The notes beneath the pieces were generated by a model, which searched no databases, was not told the DNA's origin, and worked only from the letters and a program-made list of their open reading frames with translations. Positions 23,988 to 32,669 of a stretch of 64,000 bases of DNA are shown here, in pieces. A program made the translations under genes and the position numbers. The stretch is from DSSM01 sp964484125 (lineage in GTDB: Bacteria; Bacteroidota; Ignavibacteria; Tepidaquicellales; Tepidaquicellaceae). Location: positions 1 to 64,000 of the forward strand of contig CAZAEK010000006.1 of the NCBI GenBank assembly GCA_964484125.1, given 5' to 3'. Every line of letters begins with the position of its first letter. The first letter of the stretch is position 1.

Positions 23988-25967
23988 ATGTCAGAACACG
24001 TTTCAACTGGAAAAGGTCTTCCGGAAAATGCATACAGGGAGCTGAAAGAAGGTGAAGTTTATCAACCTATAATGTCACCGCTTTCAAATCCTCCGGAAGT
24101 TACTCCTTATTCTGTTATTATGGGTTTACTGCTTGCGGTTCTTTTTTCGGCAGCAGCAGCATACCTTGGTTTGAAAATCGGGCAGGTCTTTGAAGCAGCA
24201 ATTCCAATCGCTATAATTGCAGTTGGATGGTCATTTTTAACCAAAAGGAAAAATGCACTTGGCGAAAATATAATCATACAATCTATCGGAGCAAGTTCCG
24301 GTCTCGTTGTAGCCGGTGCAATTTTTACATTACCTGCACTTTATATCTTGAATTTACACGCTGAATTTTATCAGGTATTTCTTGCCTCACTCTTTGGTGG
24401 TATTCTTGGTATGTTATTCCTGATTCCGTTCAGGAAATATTTTGTTTCTGATATGCACGGTAAATTTCCGTTTCCTGAAGCAACTGCTACAACAGAAGTT
24501 CTTGTCTCAGGTGAAAAAGGTGGCAATCAGGCAAAATTGCTCCTTATCAGCGGATTAATTGGCGGTATATATGACTTCATCATAGCAACATTTGGATGGT
24601 GGAGCGAAGTATTTACTACAAGAGTATTACCTGTTGGTGAAATGCTCGCAGAAAAAACAAAACTGGTTTTCAAGCTTAACGTCGGTTCTGCTGTACTCGG
24701 ACTTGGATACATAGTAGGTTTGAAATACGGTGCAATTATTGCCGCAGGTTCTTTTGTCGGATGGTATTTTGTTATTCCGATTATAAGTCATTTTGCGCCT
24801 GGATTAACAGTATCGGTTGGAGCAGGAATTACAAAGCTGGTTGGTGCTATGTCTGCAGAAGAAATATTCAGGGCTTATGTAAGACCTATTGGTATTGGCG
24901 GAATTGCAATGGCAGGTGTTATAGGAATTATCCGCTCATCAAAGATTATTAAAAGTGCCTTTGGACTTGCGATTAAAGAAATGGGCGGGAAACATGATGC
25001 TAATGTAGAAGTAATCAGAACTCAGAAAGACCTTTCAATGAAAATTATTGCAGGCGGTCTTTTGATTTCACTTATTCTTATATTTGTATTCTTCCAGTTT
25101 GGAGTTGTTAATAACTTATTATATGCAGTAATCGGAGTATTAATAGTATTTGTAATTGCTTTCCTGTTCACAACCGTTGCCGCAAATGCAATTGCTATTG
25201 TAGGTACTAACCCTGTTTCAGGTATGACACTTATGACACTGATTTTATCCTCAGTAATAATGGTATCAGTCGGATTATCAGGTGAAACTGGAATGGTAGC
25301 CGCATTAATAATCGGAGGTGTTGTTTGTACTGCATTATCAATGGCGGGTGGTGCGATAACAGATTTAAAAATCGGTTACTGGCTTGGTTCAACTCCCGTA
25401 AAACAGCAGACAATGAAGATGCTCGGAACGGTTGTCTCTTCTGTAACTGTAGGCGGCGTTATAATAGTTTTGAATAAAACTTATGGCTTTGTAGGCGAAA
25501 ACGCACTTGTTGCACCACAGGCGAATGCCATGGCAGCAGTAATTGGCCCTATGATGTCCGGGCAGCCGGCACCGTGGATGTTATATGCCGCAGGAGCATT
25601 TATGTCTTTAATACTTACTATGATTGGCGTCCCCGCACTTGCATTCTCGCTCGGAATGTTTATTCCGCTTGAGCTTAACACACCGATTTTAATCGGCGGT
25701 ATTATTTCTCACATCGTTTCGACAAGAAGCAAGGATGAAAAGGTAAACAATGCCAGAAGAGAAAGAGGAACTTTAATTGCGTCCGGCTTTATTGCAGGCG
25801 GTGCTCTTATGGGCGTTGTGAGTGCAGGATTAAGATTTGGCGGAATTAATTTCGTGAATGAAGCATGGTTTGAATCACATTCTGCGGAAATTCTCGCACT
25901 CGTAATGTTTGGTGCAATCGCCGCTTATTTTATATGGGATTCGCTCAGAGGCAAACCGGAAGATTAA
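23988..25967 (+). CDS. OPT-family oligopeptide transporter
   Basis: A 659-residue polytopic protein of the OPT superfamily (bacterial oligopeptide/iron-complex branch). Hallmarks are LGLKIGQVFEAAIPIAIIAV near the N-terminus, FPFPEATATTEVLVSGEKGG, the KIGYWLGSTPVKQQTMKMLG segment and FSLGMFIPLELNTPILIGGI near the C-terminus. It probably imports peptides or metal-chelate complexes; the direction and substrate are inferred from family. A second OPT gene is at 42430-44490. It lies 25 bases after the POT transporter on the same strand and is likely co-transcribed. Confidence 0.9.
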   Translation: MSEHVSTGKGLPENAYRELKEGEVYQPIMSPLSNPPEVTPYSVIMGLLLAVLFSAAAAYLGLKIGQVFEAAIPIAIIAVGWSFLTKRKNALGENIIIQSIGASSGLVVAGAIFTLPALYILNLHAEFYQVFLASLFGGILGMLFLIPFRKYFVSDMHGKFPFPEATATTEVLVSGEKGGNQAKLLLISGLIGGIYDFIIATFGWWSEVFTTRVLPVGEMLAEKTKLVFKLNVGSAVLGLGYIVGLKYGAIIAAGSFVGWYFVIPIISHFAPGLTVSVGAGITKLVGAMSAEEIFRAYVRPIGIGGIAMAGVIGIIRSSKIIKSAFGLAIKEMGGKHDANVEVIRTQKDLSMKIIAGGLLISLILIFVFFQFGVVNNLLYAVIGVLIVFVIAFLFTTVAANAIAIVGTNPVSGMTLMTLILSSVIMVSVGLSGETGMVAALIIGGVVCTALSMAGGAITDLKIGYWLGSTPVKQQTMKMLGTVVSSVTVGGVIIVLNKTYGFVGENALVAPQANAMAAVIGPMMSGQPAPWMLYAAGAFMSLILTMIGVPALAFSLGMFIPLELNTPILIGGIISHIVSTRSKDEKVNNARRERGTLIASGFIAGGALMGVVSAGLRFGGINFVNEAWFESHSAEILALVMFGAIAAYFIWDSLRGKPED

Positions 25968-25988
25968 AATGTATTAAAGATATTTTCT

Positions 25989-26030
25989 GAACACAGATAA
26001 CACAGATTTTGCAGATTTTCACGGATTTTT
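25989..26030 (+). repeat. Left arm of imperfect terminal inverted repeat around GxxExxY gene
   Basis: GAACACAGAT followed by short degenerate units (ACACAGATTTT, GCAGATTTT, CACGGATTTTT). The reverse complement of 26425-26468 begins with the same GAACACAGAT and continues with closely similar units, so the two arms are imperfect inverted repeats of about 42 bases. Confidence 0.75.
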
Positions 26031-26059
26031 AAAATTATAATTAACATTGCTTTTTAGAT

Positions 26060-26440
26060 ATGGAACTCGTACATAAAGATTTAACTGAAAAGATAATCGG
26101 TATTTTTTACAAAGTTTATAATGAATTAGGTTACGGCTTTTTGGAAAAAGTATATCATAACGCAATGTGTCTGGAACTTTCTAAAAATAATTTGCAATTT
26201 GAAAAAGAGAAAAAGATTAATGTTTATTATGATGATGTGGCTATTGGAGAATATTATGCAGATTTGCTGATTGAAAATAAAGTAATAGTTGAGATTAAAG
26301 CTTCGGAATTTTTAAAGGAAGAATTTGAATATCAACTTATAAACTATCTCAAAGCTACCGGAATTCAAATTGGACTTATATTAAATTTTGGAAAGAAAGC
26401 TGAGATAAAGAGAAAAATATTTAAAAAAGAATCTGTGTAA
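26060..26440 (+). CDS. GxxExxY protein (PD-(D/E)XK nuclease-fold, presumed)
   Basis: A 126-residue protein of the GxxExxY family. The name motif is GYGFLEKVYHNAM (residues 27-39), and the core continues with YYADLLIENKVIVEIKASE, whose D...E-x-K arrangement fits a PD-(D/E)XK nuclease fold. It ends YLKATGIQIGLILNFGKKAE. The family is widespread and often multicopy in Bacteroidota-group and cyanobacterial genomes; its function is not established. The gene is enclosed by inverted repeats, and its last codons (ESV, stop TAA) lie inside the right arm. This suggests the gene and its arms move or spread as one cassette. The start is ATG 26060. Confidence 0.88.
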   Translation: MELVHKDLTEKIIGIFYKVYNELGYGFLEKVYHNAMCLELSKNNLQFEKEKKINVYYDDVAIGEYYADLLIENKVIVEIKASEFLKEEFEYQLINYLKATGIQIGLILNFGKKAEIKRKIFKKESV

Positions 26441-26468
26441 ATCCGGAAAATCCGTTTCATCTGTGTTC
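26425..26468 (-). repeat. Right arm of imperfect terminal inverted repeat around GxxExxY gene
   Basis: Read on the minus strand it opens GAACACAGAT and continues GAAACGGATTTTCCGGATTT and ACACAGATTC, aligning with the left arm at 25989-26030. It overlaps the 3' end of the GxxExxY gene. No target-site duplication is obvious. Confidence 0.75.
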
Positions 26469-26498
26469 AAAGTAATTACTAAAATAAAATAATATAAT

Positions 26499-27722
26499 AT
26501 GGAAAAATTATTAGAAAGATTTCTGAGATACGTCGCAATAGATACGATGTCCGACGAAAACTCAGAAACATGCCCCAGCACAGAAAAGCAGTACAACCTG
26601 CTTAAACTGTTAAAAAAAGAACTTGAAGAAATGGGAATGAAAGATGTAGAACTTGACGAAAACGGCTACGTCTATGCAACATTACCGGCAAATACTGATA
26701 AGAAAGTTCCTGTAATAGGATTTATTTCCCATGTTGATACAAGTCCCGATATGTCAGGAGAGAATGTAAAGCCGCAAATCCATAAAGATTATAACGGAGA
26801 AGATATAGTTCTTGACAAAGAAAATAATATTATTCTCTCAACAGCACTTTTCCCTGAATTGAAAAAGCTTAAAGGCCATACCGTTATCACAACAGACGGG
26901 AGTACACTTCTCGGAGCAGATGATAAAGCCGGGATAGCTGAAATTATGACAGCGATGGATTATTTAATCAATCACCCGGAAATAAAGCATGGTACGATAA
27001 AAGTAGCATTCACTCCTGATGAAGAAATCGGAAGAGGCGTAGATAAATTCAATGTTAAAAAATTCGGAGCCGAATTTGCATATACAATGGATGGCGGTTC
27101 TGAGGGTGAACTTGAATATGAAAATTTCAATGCAGCAAAGTTGACAGTGAGTATTAAAGGAAGAAACGTACACCCCGGATATGCAAAGGATAAGATGCTG
27201 AACTCAATGCTTATCGCAATGGAATATAATCAAATGTTGCCTGTTAATATGAGGCCTGAATATACACAGGGATATGACGGATTTTTCCATCTGATAAAAA
27301 TGGAAGGAACTGTTGAAAATTCAACTATTGTTTATATTGTAAGAGATCACGACAGGGCAAAATTTGAGGCAAAAAAAGAAATGGCGAAAAAGATTGGAGA
27401 TTTTTTAAATGAAAGATACGGAGGCGATACAGTGAAAGTAGAATTAGTTGACCAATACTTTAATATGCGTGAGAAAGTTGAACCTGTAATGCATATAGTT
27501 GAAAACGCCAAAAAAGCTATGGAACTTTCAGGAGTCAAGCCAAGAGTAATGCCGATAAGAGGTGGAACAGACGGCTCAAAGCTTTCATATATGGGAATTC
27601 CATGCCCGAATATATTTGCAGGAGGAATGAATTTCCATGGGCGTTATGAATATGTTTCGTTAAACACGATGCAGAAAGCAGTTGAAGTTATTGTAAAAAT
27701 TGCTGAGATTTACGCAAAATAA
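26499..27722 (+). CDS. pepT: Peptidase T (tripeptide aminopeptidase, M20B)
   Basis: A cytoplasmic two-zinc aminopeptidase that removes the N-terminal residue from tripeptides. The 407-residue length is normal. Zinc and catalytic motifs are FISHVDTSPDMSG (His, Asp), LLGADDKAGIAEIMTAM (bridging Asp), FTPDEEIGRGVDKF (Glu pair), YTMDGGSEGELEYENFNA (Asp) and a C-terminal NIFAGGMNFHGRYEYVSL (His). The N-terminal sequence MEKLLERFLRYVAIDTMSDE is typical. It lies downstream of the POT and OPT importers but is separated by the GxxExxY cassette, and a strong terminator follows. Confidence 0.96.
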   Translation: MEKLLERFLRYVAIDTMSDENSETCPSTEKQYNLLKLLKKELEEMGMKDVELDENGYVYATLPANTDKKVPVIGFISHVDTSPDMSGENVKPQIHKDYNGEDIVLDKENNIILSTALFPELKKLKGHTVITTDGSTLLGADDKAGIAEIMTAMDYLINHPEIKHGTIKVAFTPDEEIGRGVDKFNVKKFGAEFAYTMDGGSEGELEYENFNAAKLTVSIKGRNVHPGYAKDKMLNSMLIAMEYNQMLPVNMRPEYTQGYDGFFHLIKMEGTVENSTIVYIVRDHDRAKFEAKKEMAKKIGDFLNERYGGDTVKVELVDQYFNMREKVEPVMHIVENAKKAMELSGVKPRVMPIRGGTDGSKLSYMGIPCPNIFAGGMNFHGRYEYVSLNTMQKAVEVIVKIAEIYAK

Positions 27723-27728
27723 ATATGT

Positions 27729-27753
27729 CCCGCCGGCTTGAGCAACCGGCGGG
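27729..27753 (+). terminator. Terminator hairpin after pepT
   Basis: Perfect GC-rich inverted repeat CCCGCCGG (27729-27736) and CCGGCGGG (27746-27753) with a nine-base loop, followed by TTATTTATC. It starts six bases after the pepT stop. Confidence 0.8.
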
Positions 27754-27822
27754 TTATTTATCATAAATAATATTTATTAAGTTGTTTTGAAAAAAGATTT
27801 CTTATAAAAAAATACAACTTCA

Positions 27823-30138
27823 ATGGGAATATTCAGAGATAATAAAGTAAACAAAGGTGAAACTGCTATGCATACTGCTATTCTGGATTCGCTCACTGAA
27901 GTTGTAATTGCGGTTGATATTAATCTAAATATTATATTTTGGAATAAATATTCAGAAATCTCATTAGGGTGGAAATCAAAAGAAGTAATTGGTAAGAGTA
28001 TTTCATCTGTTTTAAAGATTGATGCTTTCGAAGGCAAAACAAGGGAAGAAATCAGAAAAAATTTATCAGGAGGTAAAAACTTTTTCGGTGAATATAGCGT
28101 AATTTGTAAAAACGGTGAAAAAAAAGTTATGCTGTTTTCTTTTTCTCCGTTTATTAATTCAGGTAATAAATTAGAGGCAATATTATGTATTGCTACAGAT
28201 TACACTGAAAAGAAAAATTTTGAGCAAAAACTAAAATATCATGAAAGCCGCTACAGAAAATTATTTGAACTATCTCCGAGTTGTATTGTTGTTATGAACA
28301 GCAGTGGAGTTATTCTTGATGTCAACGATACATTCTGCAGAGCTCTCGGATATGAAAAGGAAGATCTGTTAACCTATGAATTCAAATCATTTATTGGCGA
28401 AGATATTAATTATGATATAGATGAAGTTATACGTAGAGTAATGGAAGGAGAAGAATTATTCAGGGAAATCCGGACAATTAATAAAAGCGGCATTTTTGCG
28501 AATCTTGAATACAGAATTACAAAATTACCTGATGGAAATATATTAGCCGTTGCAAATGACATTTCTCAGAAAAAAGAGGCAGAAAACGACCTCAGGGAAT
28601 ACAAATATTTTCTTGAGACAGTACTTGCAAGTATAGACGTTGGAATTTTAGTAACAATACCTGAATCCAGAATAATTGTTGAAGTAAATAAAACAGCCGA
28701 AGATATTTTCGGGTATTCAAAACAGGAGTTTATCGGTAAAACTACTGAATTCTTATATACTGATGAAACATCATACAGGAATTCGTACAACATAGGATTG
28801 GAGCAATTGAAAAAGAACGGTTATCTTAATTTTGAAAATATCTACAGGAAAAAAGATGGTACTGAATTCATATCTGAAATATATTCTAAACCTATTTACA
28901 AAAATGGTAAAATAAAATATTTAGTTACAGTTGTACGCGATATAACGAAGCAAAAAGAAGCAGAACTGGAATTAATAGAAGCCAAAGAGAAAGCGCTCGA
29001 AATGAGCAGATTGAAATCAAATTTCCTCGCAAATATGAGTCATGAGCTAAGGACTCCAATGAACGGAATACTCGGATTCTCATATTTAATTTCTCAGGAA
29101 TCCGATAATAAGGAAATTAAAGAGATGGCTGAACTGATAAATCAGAACGGCAAAAGGTTAATGGAAACACTGAACCTAATACTGGATTTAACAAGAATAG
29201 AAGCAAATAAACTTGAATTGAATCTAACAAATACAGATTTGGTCAGTGTTATAAATGATATAGTCAGATTTTTTGAACTCTCTGCGAAAAATAAAAATAT
29301 TACACTTGACTTTTCTTATTCGAAAAGGAATTTTGAGATAAAAACTGATGAGAGAATATTCACTGAAATAATAAATAACCTTATAAATAATGCGATCAAA
29401 TATACAAAAACCGGAGGCGTTTCTGTCAAGCTTTACGATGATTATATAAACGGGGATAAATATATTTTTATAAAGGTAATAGATACAGGGATAGGCATTC
29501 CTCCTGAAGCCCTTGGTTATATTTTTGATGAATTCAGGCAGGTAAGCGAGGGTTATAACAGAAGTTTCGAAGGAAGCGGACTCGGTTTGACTATAACAAA
29601 GAACTTTGTGAAAAAACTCGGAGGAGAGATTACAGTTAAAAGTGAACTCGGAAAGGGCTCGGAGTTTACAGTTACTTTACCATACCACAAAGCAGATATT
29701 AAAGAATATAAAAGAGAGCCGGAAATTTCAGTTGAGACAGTTGCTGTTGAAATTCAGGATTCATCTGTATTGAAGAATGTGTTATTTGTAGATGATGATA
29801 ATACGAGCCGTAAATTAGTTGGTATATTACTAAGAGGGATTTGTAATTATGAAAGTGTATCCTCAGGTGAAGAAGCAATACTGAAAACAAAGGAAAATAA
29901 ATATGATTTGATTTTAATGGATATAAATCTTGGCAGGGGATTAACAGGAATAGAAACTATAAGGGAAATAAAGAAAAATCCGGAATATTCAGATGTGCCG
30001 TTTATTGCAGTAACTGCATTTGCAATGAAAGGCGACAGCGATGAATTCTTATCTAATGGCTGTGACTATTATATCTCAAAACCATTCGATAAAAATAAAT
30101 TTATAATGACAGTAAAACAGGCACTGAAAATAAGATAA
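27823..30138 (+). CDS. PAS-containing hybrid histidine kinase with receiver domain
   Basis: A 771-residue signalling protein with no transmembrane segment. Three PAS domains are visible (about residues 20-130, 145-250 and 265-385; the last has PIYKNGKIKYLVTVVRDITK). The HisKA domain has the phosphorylated His in FLANMSHELRTPMNGILGFS (about 410). The HATPase domain has NNLINNAIKYTKTGG, DTGIGIP and GSGLGLTITKNF. The C-terminal receiver (from about 650) carries VLFVDDDNTSRK, the phospho-acceptor Asp in LILMDINL and the Lys in ISKPFDK. It is presumably soluble and senses an internal cue. It is flanked by a terminator and a convergent gene, so it is probably transcribed alone. Confidence 0.93.
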   Translation: MGIFRDNKVNKGETAMHTAILDSLTEVVIAVDINLNIIFWNKYSEISLGWKSKEVIGKSISSVLKIDAFEGKTREEIRKNLSGGKNFFGEYSVICKNGEKKVMLFSFSPFINSGNKLEAILCIATDYTEKKNFEQKLKYHESRYRKLFELSPSCIVVMNSSGVILDVNDTFCRALGYEKEDLLTYEFKSFIGEDINYDIDEVIRRVMEGEELFREIRTINKSGIFANLEYRITKLPDGNILAVANDISQKKEAENDLREYKYFLETVLASIDVGILVTIPESRIIVEVNKTAEDIFGYSKQEFIGKTTEFLYTDETSYRNSYNIGLEQLKKNGYLNFENIYRKKDGTEFISEIYSKPIYKNGKIKYLVTVVRDITKQKEAELELIEAKEKALEMSRLKSNFLANMSHELRTPMNGILGFSYLISQESDNKEIKEMAELINQNGKRLMETLNLILDLTRIEANKLELNLTNTDLVSVINDIVRFFELSAKNKNITLDFSYSKRNFEIKTDERIFTEIINNLINNAIKYTKTGGVSVKLYDDYINGDKYIFIKVIDTGIGIPPEALGYIFDEFRQVSEGYNRSFEGSGLGLTITKNFVKKLGGEITVKSELGKGSEFTVTLPYHKADIKEYKREPEISVETVAVEIQDSSVLKNVLFVDDDNTSRKLVGILLRGICNYESVSSGEEAILKTKENKYDLILMDINLGRGLTGIETIREIKKNPEYSDVPFIAVTAFAMKGDSDEFLSNGCDYYISKPFDKNKFIMTVKQALKIR

Positions 30139-30153
30139 CCCTCAATAAAAATT

Positions 30154-30771
30154 TTATCTCTTCAATACTTTAAAAGCAATATTCCTTCCCAGACCTTGCA
30201 TTATTGCAAGATTTATCCAGCACATTGCAAATTGTTCTATTAATCCGAATTTATCATTGCCTCCGAAATCGTAACATTCTTCGTAACCAATATCAATTGA
30301 AAGTTTACGCGCAATCTCTTTCCCTTTTATACTATCTCCTGCCATAAACATATCTATATTTATATTACCATATTTTGTATCTGACATATTTTCAAATCCA
30401 GTAGTATTAAAACATTTTACTATATCTTTACAGTTTGTGAGATTCAGCAAAGCTTCAGTAGTATTCGGAAAAGGTTCCGGCTTTGTAAACACAGAGTTCA
30501 TTGCATCAATAATAACTTTACCTGAAACATCTCCAAGCGACTCCGCAATTGATTTTACTGATTCAGGAGTTGCCGCTATTATTATTACTTCGGATTCATT
30601 AACTGCTTCTGTAATGGACTTCGCAGTAATTGATTTCTTTTGGTTTAGAAGTTCTTTTCCCTTGAAGTTATTTACATCACGTACTCCAAGTACAACTTTG
30701 TGCCCGGCTTCAGATAGTTTACCTGCCAGAGCACTTCCAACATTACCGGTTCCTATTATAGCAATATTCAT
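30154..30771 (-). CDS. NADP/F420-dependent oxidoreductase-like, Rossmann fold
   Basis: A 205-residue protein of the F420H2:NADP+ oxidoreductase/NADP-binding (Pfam F420_oxidored) family. The Rossmann motif NIAIIGTGNVGSALAGKLSE is at the N-terminus, then HKVVLGVRDVNN, VIIIAATPESVKSIAESLGD, KVIIDAMNS and KCFNTTGFENM. The natural substrate in organisms without F420 is unclear. The ATG shares four bases (ATGA) with the stop of the upstream TMEM175-like gene, so the two are coupled. Confidence 0.85.
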   Translation of the reverse strand: MNIAIIGTGNVGSALAGKLSEAGHKVVLGVRDVNNFKGKELLNQKKSITAKSITEAVNESEVIIIAATPESVKSIAESLGDVSGKVIIDAMNSVFTKPEPFPNTTEALLNLTNCKDIVKCFNTTGFENMSDTKYGNINIDMFMAGDSIKGKEIARKLSIDIGYEECYDFGGNDKFGLIEQFAMCWINLAIMQGLGRNIAFKVLKR

Positions 30772-31373
30772 TTCTGAATTCCTTTCTTTTTTTCAGTTCC
30801 GAAAAATATAAAATAAATTGGTATTAAAAAATATAATGTGAAAGCAAAATATACACTGAAAAACGATGACACAGCTCCGAGACTATATAAAATCGGACTG
30901 ATCAGGGTTCTTTTTAATAGTTTTTTATTATTCTGAATATCTGTTGTGTCTTTATACAGTGAGGGATTCTTATACAGATACAATCTAAGAAGGAAAAACG
31001 TTAATCCGACAAATGCAAGGCATATTCCGAAGAACGACATTGCAATTGGTTCGCTGAAAAAGTCGCCCATAAATGCAGTAGGGAAAGGCACAAATGACAT
31101 CCCGAAAAGCAGTAAACCATTTATCCAGAGAAGTCCGTTACTGCTGCTTTTTAATTCACTGAATATCCTGTGGTGATTTACCCACATAATCAACACCATA
31201 AAAAAACTAACAGCCCAACTCAGAAATTTAGGTGAAAGAGCTGTTAGTTTTGATAGAATAATTCCTGAGTTAATTTCTCCTTCAATATGAGGGACTTTCA
31301 GCTCAAGGACTAAAAGGGTAATAATTATTGCTATAACACCATCACTGAATGCTTCGATTCTGTTCTTTTCCAT
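30768..31373 (-). CDS. TMEM175-family potassium channel protein (DUF1211)
   Basis: A 201-residue integral membrane protein. The N-terminal RIEAFSDGVIAIIITLLVLE carries the FSDG signature of TMEM175 channels, whose bacterial members form tetrameric leak-like K+ channels with six helices per subunit. Further helices follow, for example FLSWAVSFFMVLIMWVNHHR and LLWINGLLLFGMSFVPFPTA. It is coupled by a four-base overlap to the NADP oxidoreductase downstream and lies five bases after the DJ-1/PfpI gene stop, giving a probable three-gene unit. Confidence 0.9.
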   Translation of the reverse strand: MEKNRIEAFSDGVIAIIITLLVLELKVPHIEGEINSGIILSKLTALSPKFLSWAVSFFMVLIMWVNHHRIFSELKSSSNGLLWINGLLLFGMSFVPFPTAFMGDFFSEPIAMSFFGICLAFVGLTFFLLRLYLYKNPSLYKDTTDIQNNKKLLKRTLISPILYSLGAVSSFFSVYFAFTLYFLIPIYFIFFGTEKKKGIQK

Positions 31374-31377
31374 ATAT

Positions 31378-32151
31378 TTATACGCCGAGTGCTTCGATTA
31401 CAAGTTTTGCTGCTTCAGCGCCTGAATACTGCTGCTGACCGGTTATTAAATTTCCATCTCTCACTGCAAAAGGTTTAAACATACCTCCTGTTATGAAATT
31501 AGTACCTGAAATCTTTTTAGCTTCGGTTTCAATCCAGAAAGGTTGAATTTTCTGACCGACAAAATTATCTGCAAACTGTTCTTCCGAATCTGCAAATCCT
31601 GTCCATGTTTTGCCATCAACAATTAATTTCCCGTCTGATGTTTTTGCTTTAAGTAAAATACATGTTGCATGACAGACAATTGCTACAGGTTTTTTTGACT
31701 CATAAAAATCTGAAACGATTTTATGAAGCTCAGTATTGTCAATAAAGGTGTACATTGGAGACTGACCTCCTGCAAGAAAAATTGCGTCGTATTCGGAAAG
31801 ATTCAAATCTTTGATTTTTCCAGTGTTCTTTATTAACTCTGAATGCTGTTTGGATTTTTTGAATCCAAGCGAAATCAGGTCGTGTGCTGAATATCCGCTT
31901 TCATCTTCCGGGTCGCTGAATGTATCTGCTTTCAGTTCACCGCCTTCAGGTGAAAAAATATCAACTTTATAACCTTTTTCTGTAAATTCCCAGTAAGGGT
32001 GAGTGAGTTCAGCCCACCAGAAGCCTATAGGCCATCCGGTTTGCCTGCTCACAGAAGGATTTGCCGCAATAAGTGCTATTTTTTTGGGCTTATCCGTATT
32101 TAAGATATTAATGTTTGCGCTCATATTTGATAATTTAATTTTTAAAATCAT
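31378..32151 (-). CDS. DJ-1/PfpI-family protein (Hsp31-like)
   Basis: A 257-residue member of the DJ-1/PfpI superfamily. Seen are GFWWAELTHPYWEFTEKGYK and VDIFSPEGGELKADTFSDPE near the N-terminus, the YDAIFLAGGQSPMYTF strand and the nucleophile elbow VAIVCHATCILLKA with the conserved Cys followed by His. Members act as glyoxalases, deglycases, chaperones or amidases; the elaborated Glu/His pattern suggests the Hsp31-like group. A second in-frame ATG at 32124 (MSANINIL) is an alternative start. It is divergent from the HxlR regulator 82 bases away, a common arrangement in which HxlR proteins control the neighbouring stress gene. Confidence 0.87.
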   Translation of the reverse strand: MILKIKLSNMSANINILNTDKPKKIALIAANPSVSRQTGWPIGFWWAELTHPYWEFTEKGYKVDIFSPEGGELKADTFSDPEDESGYSAHDLISLGFKKSKQHSELIKNTGKIKDLNLSEYDAIFLAGGQSPMYTFIDNTELHKIVSDFYESKKPVAIVCHATCILLKAKTSDGKLIVDGKTWTGFADSEEQFADNFVGQKIQPFWIETEAKKISGTNFITGGMFKPFAVRDGNLITGQQQYSGAEAAKLVIEALGV

Positions 32152-32233
32152 ATTCGATAACTTTTGCAGTACTTAATTAGTTCATTGAATATATATACAC
32201 AAATTTGTAATATACTATCAAAAAGGAAAGTAT

Positions 32234-32590
32234 ATGCCGGAATTTTATCACAAAAACAAACTTTATTATAACCCTGTTGAGTATGCATTGAATAAAATCG
32301 GAGGTACGTGGAAAATGCCGATTCTGTGGAGGCTGAAAGATAAGGTAATGAGATACAGTGAGTTGAAAAAAGATATTCCAAAGATAACACATAAAATGCT
32401 TTCCTCTCAGTTAAGGCATCTTGAACAAGAGGGGATGATTGATAGGAAAGTATATCCCGTAATTCCCCCGAAAGTTGAATATAAAATAACTAAATATGGC
32501 TTGAAAGCAATTCCTGTAATTGAGGCAATCAGAAATTACGGAATCGCAATGATGAAAGAAGATGGCGTTAAGGTGAAAGATAAAAAATAA
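32234..32590 (+). CDS. HxlR-family transcriptional regulator
   Basis: A 118-residue winged-helix DNA-binding protein. The HxlR pattern is present: NPVEYALNKIGGTWKMPILW, LKDKVMRYSELKKDIPKITH and KMLSSQLRHLEQEGMIDRKV, ending in PPKVEYKITKYGLKAIPVIE. The Cys usual near the N-terminus of the family (Cys-Pro before the helix) is replaced by Asn-Pro, so a thiol-sensing mode is unlikely. It may control the divergent DJ-1/PfpI unit, the downstream isochorismatase operon 80 bases away, or both. Confidence 0.9.
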   Translation: MPEFYHKNKLYYNPVEYALNKIGGTWKMPILWRLKDKVMRYSELKKDIPKITHKMLSSQLRHLEQEGMIDRKVYPVIPPKVEYKITKYGLKAIPVIEAIRNYGIAMMKEDGVKVKDKK

Positions 32591-32669
32591 TAATTATTTG
32601 CTTCGATAAAGTAGCAGAATATGTTTTAATTTTTTTATAAAATACTTATTTTGCCAAAAATAAAAGTTA

